This document shows positions 55,202 to 63,903 of a stretch of 64,000 nucleotides of DNA, one piece after another. Numbering within the stretch: position 1 is the stretch's first letter; each line of letters begins with the position of its first letter. Source of the stretch: Clostridia bacterium (lineage in GTDB: Bacteria > Bacillota > Clostridia > Lachnospirales > Lachnospiraceae); the NCBI GenBank assembly GCA_910575725.1, contig CAJTFE010000017.1, forward strand, positions 28,800 to 92,799, read 5' to 3'. The notes beneath the pieces are model-generated. The model was not told the DNA's origin, searched no databases, and saw only the letters and a program-made list of their open reading frames with translations. The position numbers and the translations under genes were made by a program.

Positions 55202-56122
55202 ATGAGAAAATCTATGAAATGTATCACTGCACTGTTCCTGCTCACAGCTCTCCTGCTGCCTGCGCTGGCCGGATGTAAAAAAGCCGACTTTAACGCTTCC
55301 AAGGCAGTAGACGCCTATCTGGCTGTGGAGACAAAGGGAGAATTTGAGCTTTATGCAGAGATGACCGGCAAAAATAAAGAGATACTTAAGGCGCAGTACG
55401 ACGCTGCCCTGCTGGGGTTAAAGGGAATGTTCCAGGAGCTGGAATACCTTGGAGTCAGTTTTGGGGACGACTTCATTGAAGAATTAAAGAACCTTATGGC
55501 CTCAGGTAAATACCAGGTAATCGGCCACCAGAAGGAAGACGGCGATTATGTGGTGGATGTGGATGTATTTCCCTCCGACGTACTGGATCTCTTCTTTTCC
55601 AATATTATGACAGAGGCGCTCACCATGGGCGATATGAATGACATGGGGACGGTTTTAATCGAAGCCCTTCAGACCGCCATTGCATACCAGACCTACGGAG
55701 ATCCAATCAGCCGACAGGTACGGGTGAGCTACAATAAGGATACCAAGGATTACGAAATCAATCAGGAGGATATCCAAAAGATTCTGGGGGATTTTTATTC
55801 TATGGAGGGCGTTATGGAAGATCTTCTGGATCTCTACGAGCCAAGCGGAACCGTTTATGACAATCCCTATCTCAACTGGTCTGCCGAGGAGTGGAATGCG
55901 GCATCTGAGGATGAGAAAACCCAGTGCTGCCTTTCTCTTGTGCAGGAGCTCTACGGATTTTCCGACGAGGAAATGGCAAACATCGATCTCGATTCCGCCG
56001 ACGCCCAGATAGGCCTCCAGGCCATCAAGGACGGATTGGATATGAATTTCCAGGGATTTGGCGCTCAGATGAAAATCGGAGATTATATGGAATTCCTCCG
56101 CACCCAGATGGGATTTTATTGA
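55202..56122 (+). CDS. Lipoprotein, DUF5105-like
   Basis: A 306-residue secreted protein with the lipobox ALAGC (Cys25). The mature protein is helical in its first half (FNASKAVDAYLAVETKGEF) and acidic throughout. It resembles the DUF5105 class of Lachnospiraceae lipoproteins, whose role is unknown. The gene is single and is convergent with the DUF2752-DUF4234 pair. Confidence 0.75.
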   Translation: MRKSMKCITALFLLTALLLPALAGCKKADFNASKAVDAYLAVETKGEFELYAEMTGKNKEILKAQYDAALLGLKGMFQELEYLGVSFGDDFIEELKNLMASGKYQVIGHQKEDGDYVVDVDVFPSDVLDLFFSNIMTEALTMGDMNDMGTVLIEALQTAIAYQTYGDPISRQVRVSYNKDTKDYEINQEDIQKILGDFYSMEGVMEDLLDLYEPSGTVYDNPYLNWSAEEWNAASEDEKTQCCLSLVQELYGFSDEEMANIDLDSADAQIGLQAIKDGLDMNFQGFGAQMKIGDYMEFLRTQMGFY

Positions 56123-56147
56123 GCAGTCAGCCTATGAAAGGCGACTC

Positions 56148-56513
56148 TTACACAATGTTGCGGAGGATTCCAAAGCTCAGCAAAGCGGCCAGGAATACCA
56201 GCATCCCGGCGGATTCCCATTTTTTCCAGACCGTTTTCCTGGAAAATAGATAGTTTCCAAGGGATTTTATCAATAGCCACAGCAGAAAAGGGCCAAAGCA
56301 GAAGATCACCGGATGGCTGTGAAAAGCTCCCGAAAGGTCTCCTTTTCCCAAGGCCAGCAGCATGTGGGTAATGCCGCAGCCCGGGCATTTCAAATGAAAA
56401 ACAAACCGGAACAGGCAGGGAATGCCCGTTCCGGTATATCTGACAAATCCATAATATGCGGCAAGAATCAATGCTGCCATTCCCGCTTTTTTCAGCCGCC
56501 TGTGATCCATCAT
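56148..56513 (-). CDS. DUF2752 membrane protein
   Basis: A 121-residue protein with three hydrophobic segments and the family motif CPGCGITHMLLALGKGD followed by HSHPVIF. The start codon lies one base after the stop of the DUF4234 gene and has no own ribosome site, so translation must re-initiate. Cys and His residues hint at metal or thiol chemistry, but the role of the family is unknown. Confidence 0.88.
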   Translation of the reverse strand: MMDHRRLKKAGMAALILAAYYGFVRYTGTGIPCLFRFVFHLKCPGCGITHMLLALGKGDLSGAFHSHPVIFCFGPFLLWLLIKSLGNYLFSRKTVWKKWESAGMLVFLAALLSFGILRNIV

Positions 56514-56514
56514 C

Positions 56515-56859
56515 TTAATTCGCCAGCTTATTCAGCTCATTCTGAATCAATGCGTAAGCAATAATTCCGCCAAAAATATAGAGAATCAGATAAAGCACGC
56601 CTCCATTGGAAGCCGGAAGGCCTCTGTCCATCTTTGCCTTATCCAGCAATTCACCGCGCTTATAAGCCCAGTAAAATCCGTAAATCCCACAGGTAACAAG
56701 GGTGAGCACAAGGGCCATCACTCCGGATGTTCCTTCCTCATTTGCCAGCGCATTGGTGTCATCTGTCATGCATACAAACCAATACATGCTGTAGATGCCA
56801 CAGGTAACCAATGCCAGGATGATGCAAACGGCAATGTTTCTCTGCTGTACTGTCCTCAT
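56515..56859 (-). CDS. DUF4234 membrane protein
   Basis: A 114-residue protein with the repeated pair TCGIYSMYWF and TCGIYGFYWA, characteristic of DUF4234, and a third membrane segment near the C-terminus. ATG 56859 is chosen because GGAGG lies eight bases upstream. It is coupled to the DUF2752 gene. The two probably form a membrane complex of unknown role. Confidence 0.88.
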   Translation of the reverse strand: MRTVQQRNIAVCIILALVTCGIYSMYWFVCMTDDTNALANEEGTSGVMALVLTLVTCGIYGFYWAYKRGELLDKAKMDRGLPASNGGVLYLILYIFGGIIAYALIQNELNKLAN

Positions 56860-57077
56860 AACAATTCCTCCTTCGTGTCTAAACAATAAATTTTTTTGAC
56901 TAATTTAATATAACACTTTTAGCGGAAGAGTTCAATACTAACTGTATAAATTCATAATTTCATAAGAACCTCCGGCTACTGGTCACGGAGCGAACAATAA
57001 CAGCCTCCGATTTTTTTCATTTAAAAAGTAATATTTTGTCCGAAGGCGGTGTCTAATAAGTGAAAGGAGGTCCCGAA

Positions 57078-57581
57078 ATGCCGGCAGAACCATTGTTAGA
57101 AAGACTTATGAATGAATACGGCGATACGCTTCTGCGTATGTGCTATTTGTACCTGAAGGACTATCACCTTGCCCAGGACGCTGTCCAGGAGACATTTTTA
57201 AAAGCTATGAAGGCCTATGGTTCCTTTGAACACAAGTCCAGTGAAAAAACCTGGCTTGTACGCATTGCCCTTAACTGCTGCAAAAATATCATGCGGAACC
57301 GCTGGTTCGGAATCATCAGAGACAACCCGGAACAGCCCCCGGAGCAGATTGGCGAGGACCCGACGGAGGCCTTTCTGGAAAAGGACTCCATCTCAACGGC
57401 CCTTATGAAGCTGTGTGTAAACGACAGACAGGTTCTCCTGCTCTATTACTACCAGGAGCTGCCCGTCCGGGAGATCGCAGCCGCAATCGGAAAAACGGAA
57501 AATGCCGTGACACAGCGTTTAAACCGGGCAAGGGGCAGATTAAAAAAAATTTTAACGGAGGCTGGATATGGAGAAATTTAA
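57078..57581 (+). CDS. ECF-type sigma factor
   Basis: A 167-residue sigma-70 factor starting at ATG 57078 after AAAGGAGG. Region 2 (YLKDYHLAQDAVQETFLKA) and region 4 (LPVREIAAAIGKTENAVTQR) are clear. It overlaps the anti-sigma gene by 14 bases. Such pairs respond to envelope stress. Targets cannot be read here, though the pair is probably self-regulated. Confidence 0.93.
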   Translation: MPAEPLLERLMNEYGDTLLRMCYLYLKDYHLAQDAVQETFLKAMKAYGSFEHKSSEKTWLVRIALNCCKNIMRNRWFGIIRDNPEQPPEQIGEDPTEAFLEKDSISTALMKLCVNDRQVLLLYYYQELPVREIAAAIGKTENAVTQRLNRARGRLKKILTEAGYGEI

Positions 57582-58404
57582 TATTAAAAACGAAACAAAC
57601 CGAGATTGTATGGAAGCATCCGGCATGAAGCAGCTCATCGACCAGGAGCTTAAGGAGGTAAGGCTGAGTGAGGATATGAAAAATAAGATTCGGAATCGGG
57701 CCGTCTGCCGGAAGCCGAACCGGCTGTGGAAAACCGCTGCGGCTTTTGCCGCGGTGCTTGTCCTGGGAGGAGCCACTGTTTCCGCCGGGTATCATGCACT
57801 GAATAAGGTTCATGTAAATGATGAAACGCTGCCGGAATTGGATCCTATGAAAATTGTAGAGATGAATGCACCGGAAGCTGCGGTCAATGAGTACGCATTC
57901 ATTGAAAAGGACTACAGCAGCTATTTGGATCTGAAAAATGAGCTGGGGATAAAACTGCTGGACAGCGTTCTGTCTTCCGAGCATCCCTATATGCAGTGTC
58001 ATATACAGACAGATCCGGAAAACTATGCCATTATCCAGGTGAACAATTTTATCTTAGGGGATACCAGTAACTATCAGCTTCTTAAAGATATAGACCGCTA
58101 TTCCTACGACCATGGAACAGTATATTTTTCACCTGTTTCCCTAAAGGCGGAGCTCATCCTGGGCGAAGAACAACTGGCCCACGGATGGGATACGGATTAT
58201 CTTGGGATGTACCGCTTTGTGGAACATTATAGATCTGCACAGGGGTATCAGGTAAATCTCATGGAGGATACCATCGCGGAAACTCCTCCGGAAGATTATG
58301 TATCAAAAAAAACGGCTGTCTTTGTAGCGGACGGCATCCGCTATATCTTGACGGGACAGGTCTCCATCGATACCATGAAAGAGATTGTGGATACTATGGA
58401 ATAA
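57568..58404 (+). CDS. Membrane anti-sigma factor
   Basis: A 278-residue protein with a cytoplasmic N-terminal part (residues 1-50), one membrane helix (LWKTAAAFAAVLVLGGATVSA) and a large external domain. It overlaps the ECF sigma gene and is followed by a terminator, so the two form one operon. The external domain would sense a signal; its family is not recognised. Confidence 0.85.
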   Translation: MEKFNIKNETNRDCMEASGMKQLIDQELKEVRLSEDMKNKIRNRAVCRKPNRLWKTAAAFAAVLVLGGATVSAGYHALNKVHVNDETLPELDPMKIVEMNAPEAAVNEYAFIEKDYSSYLDLKNELGIKLLDSVLSSEHPYMQCHIQTDPENYAIIQVNNFILGDTSNYQLLKDIDRYSYDHGTVYFSPVSLKAELILGEEQLAHGWDTDYLGMYRFVEHYRSAQGYQVNLMEDTIAETPPEDYVSKKTAVFVADGIRYILTGQVSIDTMKEIVDTME

Positions 58405-58445
58405 GTTTTTGGCTGTTATACAAATTGTAATTTTTTCAAAGGGTC

Positions 58446-58508
58446 TGTGGGAAAATATGACATCAGAAATGGCTGATGTCATATTTCCACACAGTCATTT
58501 TTTATTTT
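58446..58508 (+). terminator. Terminator after the sigma/anti-sigma operon
   Basis: TGTGG-AAAATATGACATCAG and CTGATGTCATATTTCCACA pair over about 19 positions with a small bulge; TCATTTTTTA follows. Confidence 0.85.
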
Positions 58509-58512
58509 TCTC

Positions 58513-58567
58513 TTGACAATTTTCCTTGTCATCAATATACTGTATTTATGACAAAGATATTTGTCAT
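58513..58567 (+). promoter_or_regulatory. Promoter and operators of the XRE-DUF3169 operon
   Basis: TTGACA (58513-58518), a 17-base spacer and TATACT (58536-58541). Two inverted repeats of the same kind overlap it: TGACAA-N6-TTGTCA (58514-58531) and ATGACAAA-GATA-TTTGTCAT (58548-58567). They look like operators for the regulator encoded just downstream. Confidence 0.82.
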
Positions 58568-58606
58568 TTTGACTAATTTTCATGTCACATCAAGGAGGAC
58601 ATGCCT

Positions 58607-58819
58607 ATGCCGCTTTACAATCATCTCAAGGAGCACCGTGCCAGGCTTGGCTTAAACCAGCAGCAGCTAGGATCTCTGGTCGGTGCTTCCAGGCAGACCA
58701 TCAGTCTGATTGAACGGGGGGACTACTCTCCTTCTGTTACCCTGGCCCTCAAAATTGCCAGGGTCTGCAAGGTATCTGTAGAAACATTATTTGAATATGA
58801 GGAGGAAGATCATGAATAA
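58607..58819 (+). CDS. XRE-family regulator (short)
   Basis: A 70-residue helix-turn-helix protein (LGLNQQQLGSLVGASRQTIS). ATG 58607 lies eight bases from AAGGAGG, better placed than ATG 58601. Single-domain XRE proteins of this size usually repress their own operon; the palindromes in the promoter fit this. The next gene overlaps by eight bases. Confidence 0.9.
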   Translation: MPLYNHLKEHRARLGLNQQQLGSLVGASRQTISLIERGDYSPSVTLALKIARVCKVSVETLFEYEEEDHE

Positions 58820-59570
58820 CAAGAAAAAAATAACTATCCGGTATTTCCTGTATATCCTGGGCGGCGCAGTTCTGGGCGCATGCTTGAGCCTTGTTTGTTT
58901 CCATGCAAAAATACCCTTTGAGAATCTGTTTTCCGATCTCTATACCAGACTGCTCGCAAGCTCCCCGTGGCTTTGTATCCTGCTCGGCCTGTCTGCTGTG
59001 GTTCTGTGTTATGTGCCTCTGGCAAAGGCAAAAAAGCGCATTGCAGACTGGAATGGCTGGAACGATGATACGGACGATACGTTTTACCGAAAGACAGAAG
59101 TTCTCTTAAACATTTCTATCGGAACATCCAGTCTGGCAATGATGCTTTACTTTATGGCGTTTGCGCTGCTGACCATTGCCACTTTGAGGAAGCATGTATC
59201 TGTATATCTGTTTTTTGCGGTTGTTCTGTGTTCTCTCTTCTTTATGATTTTTCTGGCCTTTCCGCAGCGGAAAGCCGTGGAACAAATCCGCATCCTGAAT
59301 CCGGAGAAGAGGGGAGATGCCCTGGAGCTTCATTTTCGGAAAAAATGGCTGGAAAGCTTTGACGAACAGGAACGGATTGCCGCCTATGCGGCCTCCTATC
59401 AGGCGTTTTCCAGCTTGAATCTTGTCTTTTTTGCCCTGTATATTCTGCTGGTACTGCTGATTCCCTTTTTTGACATCGGCTTCCTGCCCTTTTTTTGCAT
59501 TGGGTGCATGTGGCTGATTCCCAACGGGATTTATCTCCGGGAGACTTTAAAAAGAAAAAAGACGCAGTAG
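58812..59570 (+). CDS. DUF3169 membrane protein
   Basis: A 252-residue protein with about six hydrophobic segments. The segment HFRKKWLESFDEQERIAAYA is typical of DUF3169 proteins, which always follow a short XRE gene. Their role is unknown; some are linked to antimicrobial resistance loci. ATG 58812 follows GGAGG and overlaps the XRE stop. Confidence 0.88.
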   Translation: MNNKKKITIRYFLYILGGAVLGACLSLVCFHAKIPFENLFSDLYTRLLASSPWLCILLGLSAVVLCYVPLAKAKKRIADWNGWNDDTDDTFYRKTEVLLNISIGTSSLAMMLYFMAFALLTIATLRKHVSVYLFFAVVLCSLFFMIFLAFPQRKAVEQIRILNPEKRGDALELHFRKKWLESFDEQERIAAYAASYQAFSSLNLVFFALYILLVLLIPFFDIGFLPFFCIGCMWLIPNGIYLRETLKRKKTQ

Positions 59571-59611
59571 TTCCGGAATTGTAATATTTCCCCATTCCCG
59601 GTATATAAAGG

Positions 59612-59783
59612 GGGGCTGTTGCAAAATAAGACAGCAGGCTTTTCCTATATCCAGTGTCCGGCTGTTCGCGCACAAACTGTCTGATATTGACGGACCAAAG
59701 TCCGGCAAGAGCAGACAGAATGTGCACGAACCGTCCGAACACAGGATACGGAAATGACTGATGGCTTATTTTGCAACAGCCCC
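59612..59783. repeat. MITE-like repeat family C, copy 2 (172 bp)
   Basis: Terminal inverted repeats GGGGCTGTTGCAAAATAAG (59612-59630) and the inverse (59765-59783) are perfect. Internal blocks TATCCAGTGTCCGGCTGT, CTGTCTGA and CGAACCGTCCGAAC match copy 1. It sits between the convergent DUF3169 and dehydrogenase genes. Confidence 0.82.
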
Positions 59784-59821
59784 TCCCCTACTACAGGAGT
59801 TTCTCTCTCATAAGGCTCGCT

Positions 59822-61084
59822 TTAGATAGACGGCGCATGCTCCAAAAGATACTTTTCTGCTTCTGTATTCCACAGTCCGTTGGTCTTGGAAACCAGCTTG
59901 TGAAGCTCCGCAAACATGGGATCGCTCTTTCCCTTCTCCTCGAAGTCTGCAATGGCAGTAAGAGGCAGGGAAATGTGGGTGTAGATCAGCTTCTTTCCGC
60001 CCGGAACCTTGGGAAGGTTGAGGGTAGTCTCTCTTGCCACGTCAAGGCCGCCGATATGAGTAACCAGGATAGCCGGATCCAGCTTGCCCTGTCCCATCAT
60101 AGCCAGGCACTCCTTCATATCATCGGTATTTCCGCCAGAGGTTCCCACTACATGGGTTCCGGAATAATGCACGTTGTAGAAGTTGAACTTTGCGGAGAAT
60201 TCCGGGTTGGAGGGGCCTGCAAAGAAGTTCAGACAGCCGTCCTGTGCCAGAATGCTGTCAGCCAGCTCTACTACGGGAGCTACAGGAGCAAAGCAGAGTA
60301 CATCGTCATAGCCAGCTCCGTCTGTGAAGTCCATCATGCATTTCTTCTGATCCTCTACCTTGCCTGTATTTACATAGACAAGCTTGATTCCCTTTTTCGC
60401 TGCTTCCTCGGGAGAAAGAATCTGCTCTGCCCGTGCCAGACGCGCATCGTCAATGTCCGTCACAATCAGAAGGGACGGATTGCGGTCGCAGTGAATGATA
60501 TAGTCGATAGCAGCCAGGCCCATGGGGCCTACGCCTGCCAGAATCGCCATCTTGCCGCCCTCTACGATGCCCATGTCATGCTCGTATTTTCCTCTGGTCA
60601 CGTGGTACATTGCATGGAAGGTTCCTGCCACACAAGACAGAGGCTCTGCCAGAGAACCGCCGAAATAATTCTCGCTGTCAAAGTGAAGGAGACAGCCCAT
60701 CTCCATCACCTCGTTGGGGATTACCACATAGGTAGCGTCTCCGCCGATGAATTGGAAGGAATATCCCGGTGCATCCAGGCTTCCCTTGTAGTTGAGGGCC
60801 GGCTGAATGGAGAACTTCTCTCCCTCCTTGAACTCATGGGCCCACTTGGAGCCTACCTTTACCAGCTCGCCGCAGAACTCATGGCCGATGATGGTGGGAT
60901 GCTCTGCCACATCATTGGGCACACGCTTGTGATCCGCGCCCTGAATAGCTGCCTTGTAGGAGGACATGCAGATACTGTCGGATACAACCTTAGCCAGAAT
61001 CTCGTCATCCTTAAGCTCCGGAAGCTCAAACTCTTCCAGACGCAGATCTTCTTTTCCGTACAATCTTAATGCTTTTGTTTTCAT
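59822..61084 (-). CDS. Zinc-type dehydrogenase, L-sorbose-1-phosphate reductase-like
   Basis: A 420-residue MDR-family oxidoreductase with NAD(P) binding at GVGPMGLAA and zinc-site residues in SICMSSYKAA and IIGHEFCGELVKVG. HKRVPNDVAEHPTIIGHEF matches the SorE group, which reduces L-sorbose-1-phosphate to glucitol-6-phosphate. It is the last of four genes in one direction. The precise sugar is uncertain. Confidence 0.85.
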   Translation of the reverse strand: MKTKALRLYGKEDLRLEEFELPELKDDEILAKVVSDSICMSSYKAAIQGADHKRVPNDVAEHPTIIGHEFCGELVKVGSKWAHEFKEGEKFSIQPALNYKGSLDAPGYSFQFIGGDATYVVIPNEVMEMGCLLHFDSENYFGGSLAEPLSCVAGTFHAMYHVTRGKYEHDMGIVEGGKMAILAGVGPMGLAAIDYIIHCDRNPSLLIVTDIDDARLARAEQILSPEEAAKKGIKLVYVNTGKVEDQKKCMMDFTDGAGYDDVLCFAPVAPVVELADSILAQDGCLNFFAGPSNPEFSAKFNFYNVHYSGTHVVGTSGGNTDDMKECLAMMGQGKLDPAILVTHIGGLDVARETTLNLPKVPGGKKLIYTHISLPLTAIADFEEKGKSDPMFAELHKLVSKTNGLWNTEAEKYLLEHAPSI

Positions 61085-61186
61085 ATTTTCTCTCCTTTTG
61101 GCTTTATAAGCCTTATTTTTTATAGGTGCAGTAAAACAATGATGACTGCTGTCAATTTTCGCAACGCTTCCAGCCGCGTCACCTGC

Positions 61187-61843
61187 CTACCGGAAGGTAA
61201 CCTGCTGCTCCTCGTGCTGGGAGAGCAGATGGCGGCATTCCTCCTCCGGAAGATCTTTTTGTGTCCCCACAAGCTTTGAAATGGTCAGCACCTTGGCAAT
61301 GGCCTCGGCCGCCTCCATATTGTTCATGGCTTCTATGGCATCCGGTCCCACCGCAATGGCCCCGTGATTTTCCAGAAGCGCCACGTTGCTGTGCTTTAGG
61401 ATGGGGCCCAGATCTCTGCAGATATCGTCCGTTCCCGGCCGCCCGTAGCCCGCCACCTCGATGCGTCCGTATTTAAACATCATTTCCGGATAAGCCCTTG
61501 TCTCCACCGGCCTTCCGCAGACTGCATGAGCCGTAAGATAGGAGGGGTGGGCATGGACAATTCCTCCGATATCCTCCCTCATCTGATAGGTAAGCACATG
61601 AAGCCGAAGCTCCGAGGTGGCCTTTAAGGTTCCCCCTATCTGATTGCCCTCCAGATCCGTAACGGCTATCATTTCCTCTGTGAGAAAGGCCTTGTTCTTA
61701 GCGCTGGGCGTCACATAGATCAGCCCTCCACGCTTTATGGAAATATTGCCCTCTACTGCATTTAAAAGCTGCTTTTCGTCCAGACGCTTTGCAACCAGGA
61801 GGATCTCCCGGACTGCATCCTTGTCTATCTGCATATTATTCAC
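61187..61843 (-). CDS. Class II aldolase (fuculose/ribulose-phosphate type)
   Basis: A 218-residue class II aldolase/adducin protein. Zinc histidines are expected in IVHAHPSYLTAH and in ENHGAIAVG. Related enzymes split fuculose- or rhamnulose-1-phosphate to DHAP and lactaldehyde, or epimerise ribulose-5-phosphate. It overlaps the PHP gene by eight bases. The gene is one of the four-gene set with SDR and SorE-like enzymes. Confidence 0.88.
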   Translation of the reverse strand: MNNMQIDKDAVREILLVAKRLDEKQLLNAVEGNISIKRGGLIYVTPSAKNKAFLTEEMIAVTDLEGNQIGGTLKATSELRLHVLTYQMREDIGGIVHAHPSYLTAHAVCGRPVETRAYPEMMFKYGRIEVAGYGRPGTDDICRDLGPILKHSNVALLENHGAIAVGPDAIEAMNNMEAAEAIAKVLTISKLVGTQKDLPEEECRHLLSQHEEQQVTFR

Positions 61844-63017
61844 TCACCTTTTCCCGTTCAATCAGCTTCCAGGTAGCGTCCACCAGATGTTTGAACTGGG
61901 GATCCTCAAGCTGTGTGCAGATCATGCTCTGGCGGGAGCTGTTCACATCCTCTCCGGAGATCTCAGTCATACCGTACTCCCGGCAGAGGTTCTGAAGCCT
62001 GGTCATCTGTTCCTTGGTATTCCGGGCCGGCATGTAGGTTACGCCGTGGACTCCCTCTTCCTTCAGCATCTCAAAAAGATCGTCCAGGAATTCATCCTCA
62101 AACTTGGCCGCTTTCTTGTCTCCCGTTACGGAATCCGTAATATCTCCCAGATAAGGATAACAGAGAATGGCTCCTGCCTCGTCAGCCAGCTTCACCAGAT
62201 CCTTGAACGAAATGCATTCCTCCGTAGCAGGAACATAAATTTTCTCCACCAGCTCCGCTTTCATTACGCCTAAGAGATCGTATACAAAATGAGGATTCTG
62301 CGGATCGGAAAGCTGACCCTTCTGCTTTTCGGAAAGCTTGATTCCCAGCTGATTCTCCACAAATTCCGCGCACTTTTCCTTTCCGGCCCTGGCGATGATC
62401 TTCTCGCTTAAGGCGCACAGAAGATGACGCTCGGTGACGGAACCGCCGTTGGCATACTGGGAAATGGGCAGTACGTCCTTGTCAAAATCCAGGGTGATTC
62501 CCTTAGGCTCCATAAGGGCATTGATATTGGCAGTCATCTTGCGGTTCCGCTCGTTCCGCTTCTCTCTCAAGGGACCAAATACTTCCTGAAGCCTTGCAAA
62601 GCCCGAATCGGGTACACTGTGAATGGCCATGTAGGCAATGCCTGCCTGGTCGGGATTGTTTAATTTCCTTCCTGCCATGCGTGTGCCGTCCAGACTAGCG
62701 CGGCATTCCATACCGCAGGTGGTGCCGATTCCAGCGATCTTTCCAGCCTTGCGGAACTCTACCGCTCCGGCAATGCTGTCGTGATCCATGATTCCCGCTG
62801 TCTCCAGGCCCTCATCCCTTGCACAGTAAATGGCGGCTGTGGGGGAATAGGGGGAGAAGGAATAAATGGTATGTATGTGATTGTTGGCAAACTGGGGCTT
62901 TACCTCCGGCTTCTCCTTCTCGCTTCCAAGGACGATAGCCAGATTTGCCAGGCGTTCCTCCGGGGCCGGGGCGTTCAGAAGCTTTAAGGCTTCCTGCCGT
63001 TCTACGAATTTATCCAT
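61836..63017 (-). CDS. PHP-domain metal-dependent hydrolase
   Basis: A 393-residue protein. The PHP metal motifs include NNHIHTIYSFSPYS, IMDHDSIAG, and GMECRAS; a C-terminal region closes with ISGEDVNSS. PHP proteins hydrolyse phosphoesters such as histidinol phosphate or cyclic phosphates, so in this setting it may act on a sugar phosphate. It lies between SDR and aldolase genes and overlaps the latter. The substrate is unknown. Confidence 0.85.
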   Translation of the reverse strand: MDKFVERQEALKLLNAPAPEERLANLAIVLGSEKEKPEVKPQFANNHIHTIYSFSPYSPTAAIYCARDEGLETAGIMDHDSIAGAVEFRKAGKIAGIGTTCGMECRASLDGTRMAGRKLNNPDQAGIAYMAIHSVPDSGFARLQEVFGPLREKRNERNRKMTANINALMEPKGITLDFDKDVLPISQYANGGSVTERHLLCALSEKIIARAGKEKCAEFVENQLGIKLSEKQKGQLSDPQNPHFVYDLLGVMKAELVEKIYVPATEECISFKDLVKLADEAGAILCYPYLGDITDSVTGDKKAAKFEDEFLDDLFEMLKEEGVHGVTYMPARNTKEQMTRLQNLCREYGMTEISGEDVNSSRQSMICTQLEDPQFKHLVDATWKLIEREKVSE

Positions 63018-63030
63018 GCTCTCATGCCTC

Positions 63031-63903
63031 CTAATTCAGCATATTCTGTCCGCCGGTTACAGGCACGGCCTGTCCGGTCTCAAAGTTCTGCTCTACGCAG
63101 TAGAACAGGGCCTTGGATACGTCTGCCGGAGTACAGCCTCTGTGGATGGGGGACTTGGACAGGTAGTAGTCTTTTACGTCCTGTACGGTCTTGGCTCCCG
63201 GAACCTTGCCGGCATTTAAGTACTGTACGAAAAGACCTCTCTCCGGATCTGACCACAAAGGGCCGTCGTAAAAGTTGCCGGGACAGATGGAATTCACCTT
63301 AATCTGCCATGCTACCAGCTCCAGCGCAAAGCTCTGGGTAAGGCCGATGCCGCCGAACTTGCCGCCTGCGTAGGCGCTGTTGTTCTTGGATCCTTCCAGA
63401 CCGGATTTGGAGTTAATCTGAATGATATCAAACCAAAGGCTGTCGTCTGCCTCGTGCTGTGCTTTCATAATTGCAGAAGCGTATTTTGCAGCGTTAAAGT
63501 ATCCGATGTAATTCACTTTTGTCACAAACTCGAAGGCTTGGGGCTCCATGTCCTCCAGGCTTCCGGCTTTGAGAACGCCTGCGTTGGATACAAAGATGTC
63601 CAGTCCGCCAAAGTGCTCTACGGCTTTGCATACCATGGCCTCCATGGATTCTGCGCTTGATACGTCTACCTTTAGGCCGACTGCCCGCTCTCCCAGTGCT
63701 TTGGCTGCCTCTACGGCCTGGGCCTCGTTTAAATCCGCCAGTACTACGCTGGCTCCTTCTTTATACATCTCTGTCGCAATTCCAAGTCCGAATCCCTGTG
63801 CGCCGCCTGTGACAACTGCGATTTTTCCGGCCAGACGGCCGGTTGTCTGCGGTCTGTTGTGAATGTTTTGCTTTGCATACTCTTTTGCTTCTGCTAAATT
63901 CAT
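63031..63903 (-). CDS. SDR oxidoreductase, sorbitol-6-phosphate dehydrogenase-like
   Basis: A 290-residue short-chain dehydrogenase. The NAD motif TGGAQGFGLG, NAG and the catalytic S-YAGGK (NSAYAGGKFGGIG) are present. ATG 63903 is chosen because AAAGGTGG lies nine bases upstream. It resembles SDRs that oxidise sugar-alcohol phosphates. It is the first visible gene of the cluster; more genes may lie beyond base 64,000. Confidence 0.88.
   Translation of the reverse strand: MNLAEAKEYAKQNIHNRPQTTGRLAGKIAVVTGGAQGFGLGIATEMYKEGASVVLADLNEAQAVEAAKALGERAVGLKVDVSSAESMEAMVCKAVEHFGGLDIFVSNAGVLKAGSLEDMEPQAFEFVTKVNYIGYFNAAKYASAIMKAQHEADDSLWFDIIQINSKSGLEGSKNNSAYAGGKFGGIGLTQSFALELVAWQIKVNSICPGNFYDGPLWSDPERGLFVQYLNAGKVPGAKTVQDVKDYYLSKSPIHRGCTPADVSKALFYCVEQNFETGQAVPVTGGQNMLN

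Noticed and set aside
59771..61069. Long plus-strand frame opposite the dehydrogenase
   Set aside because: No family features or ribosome site; it mirrors the minus-strand MDR gene.
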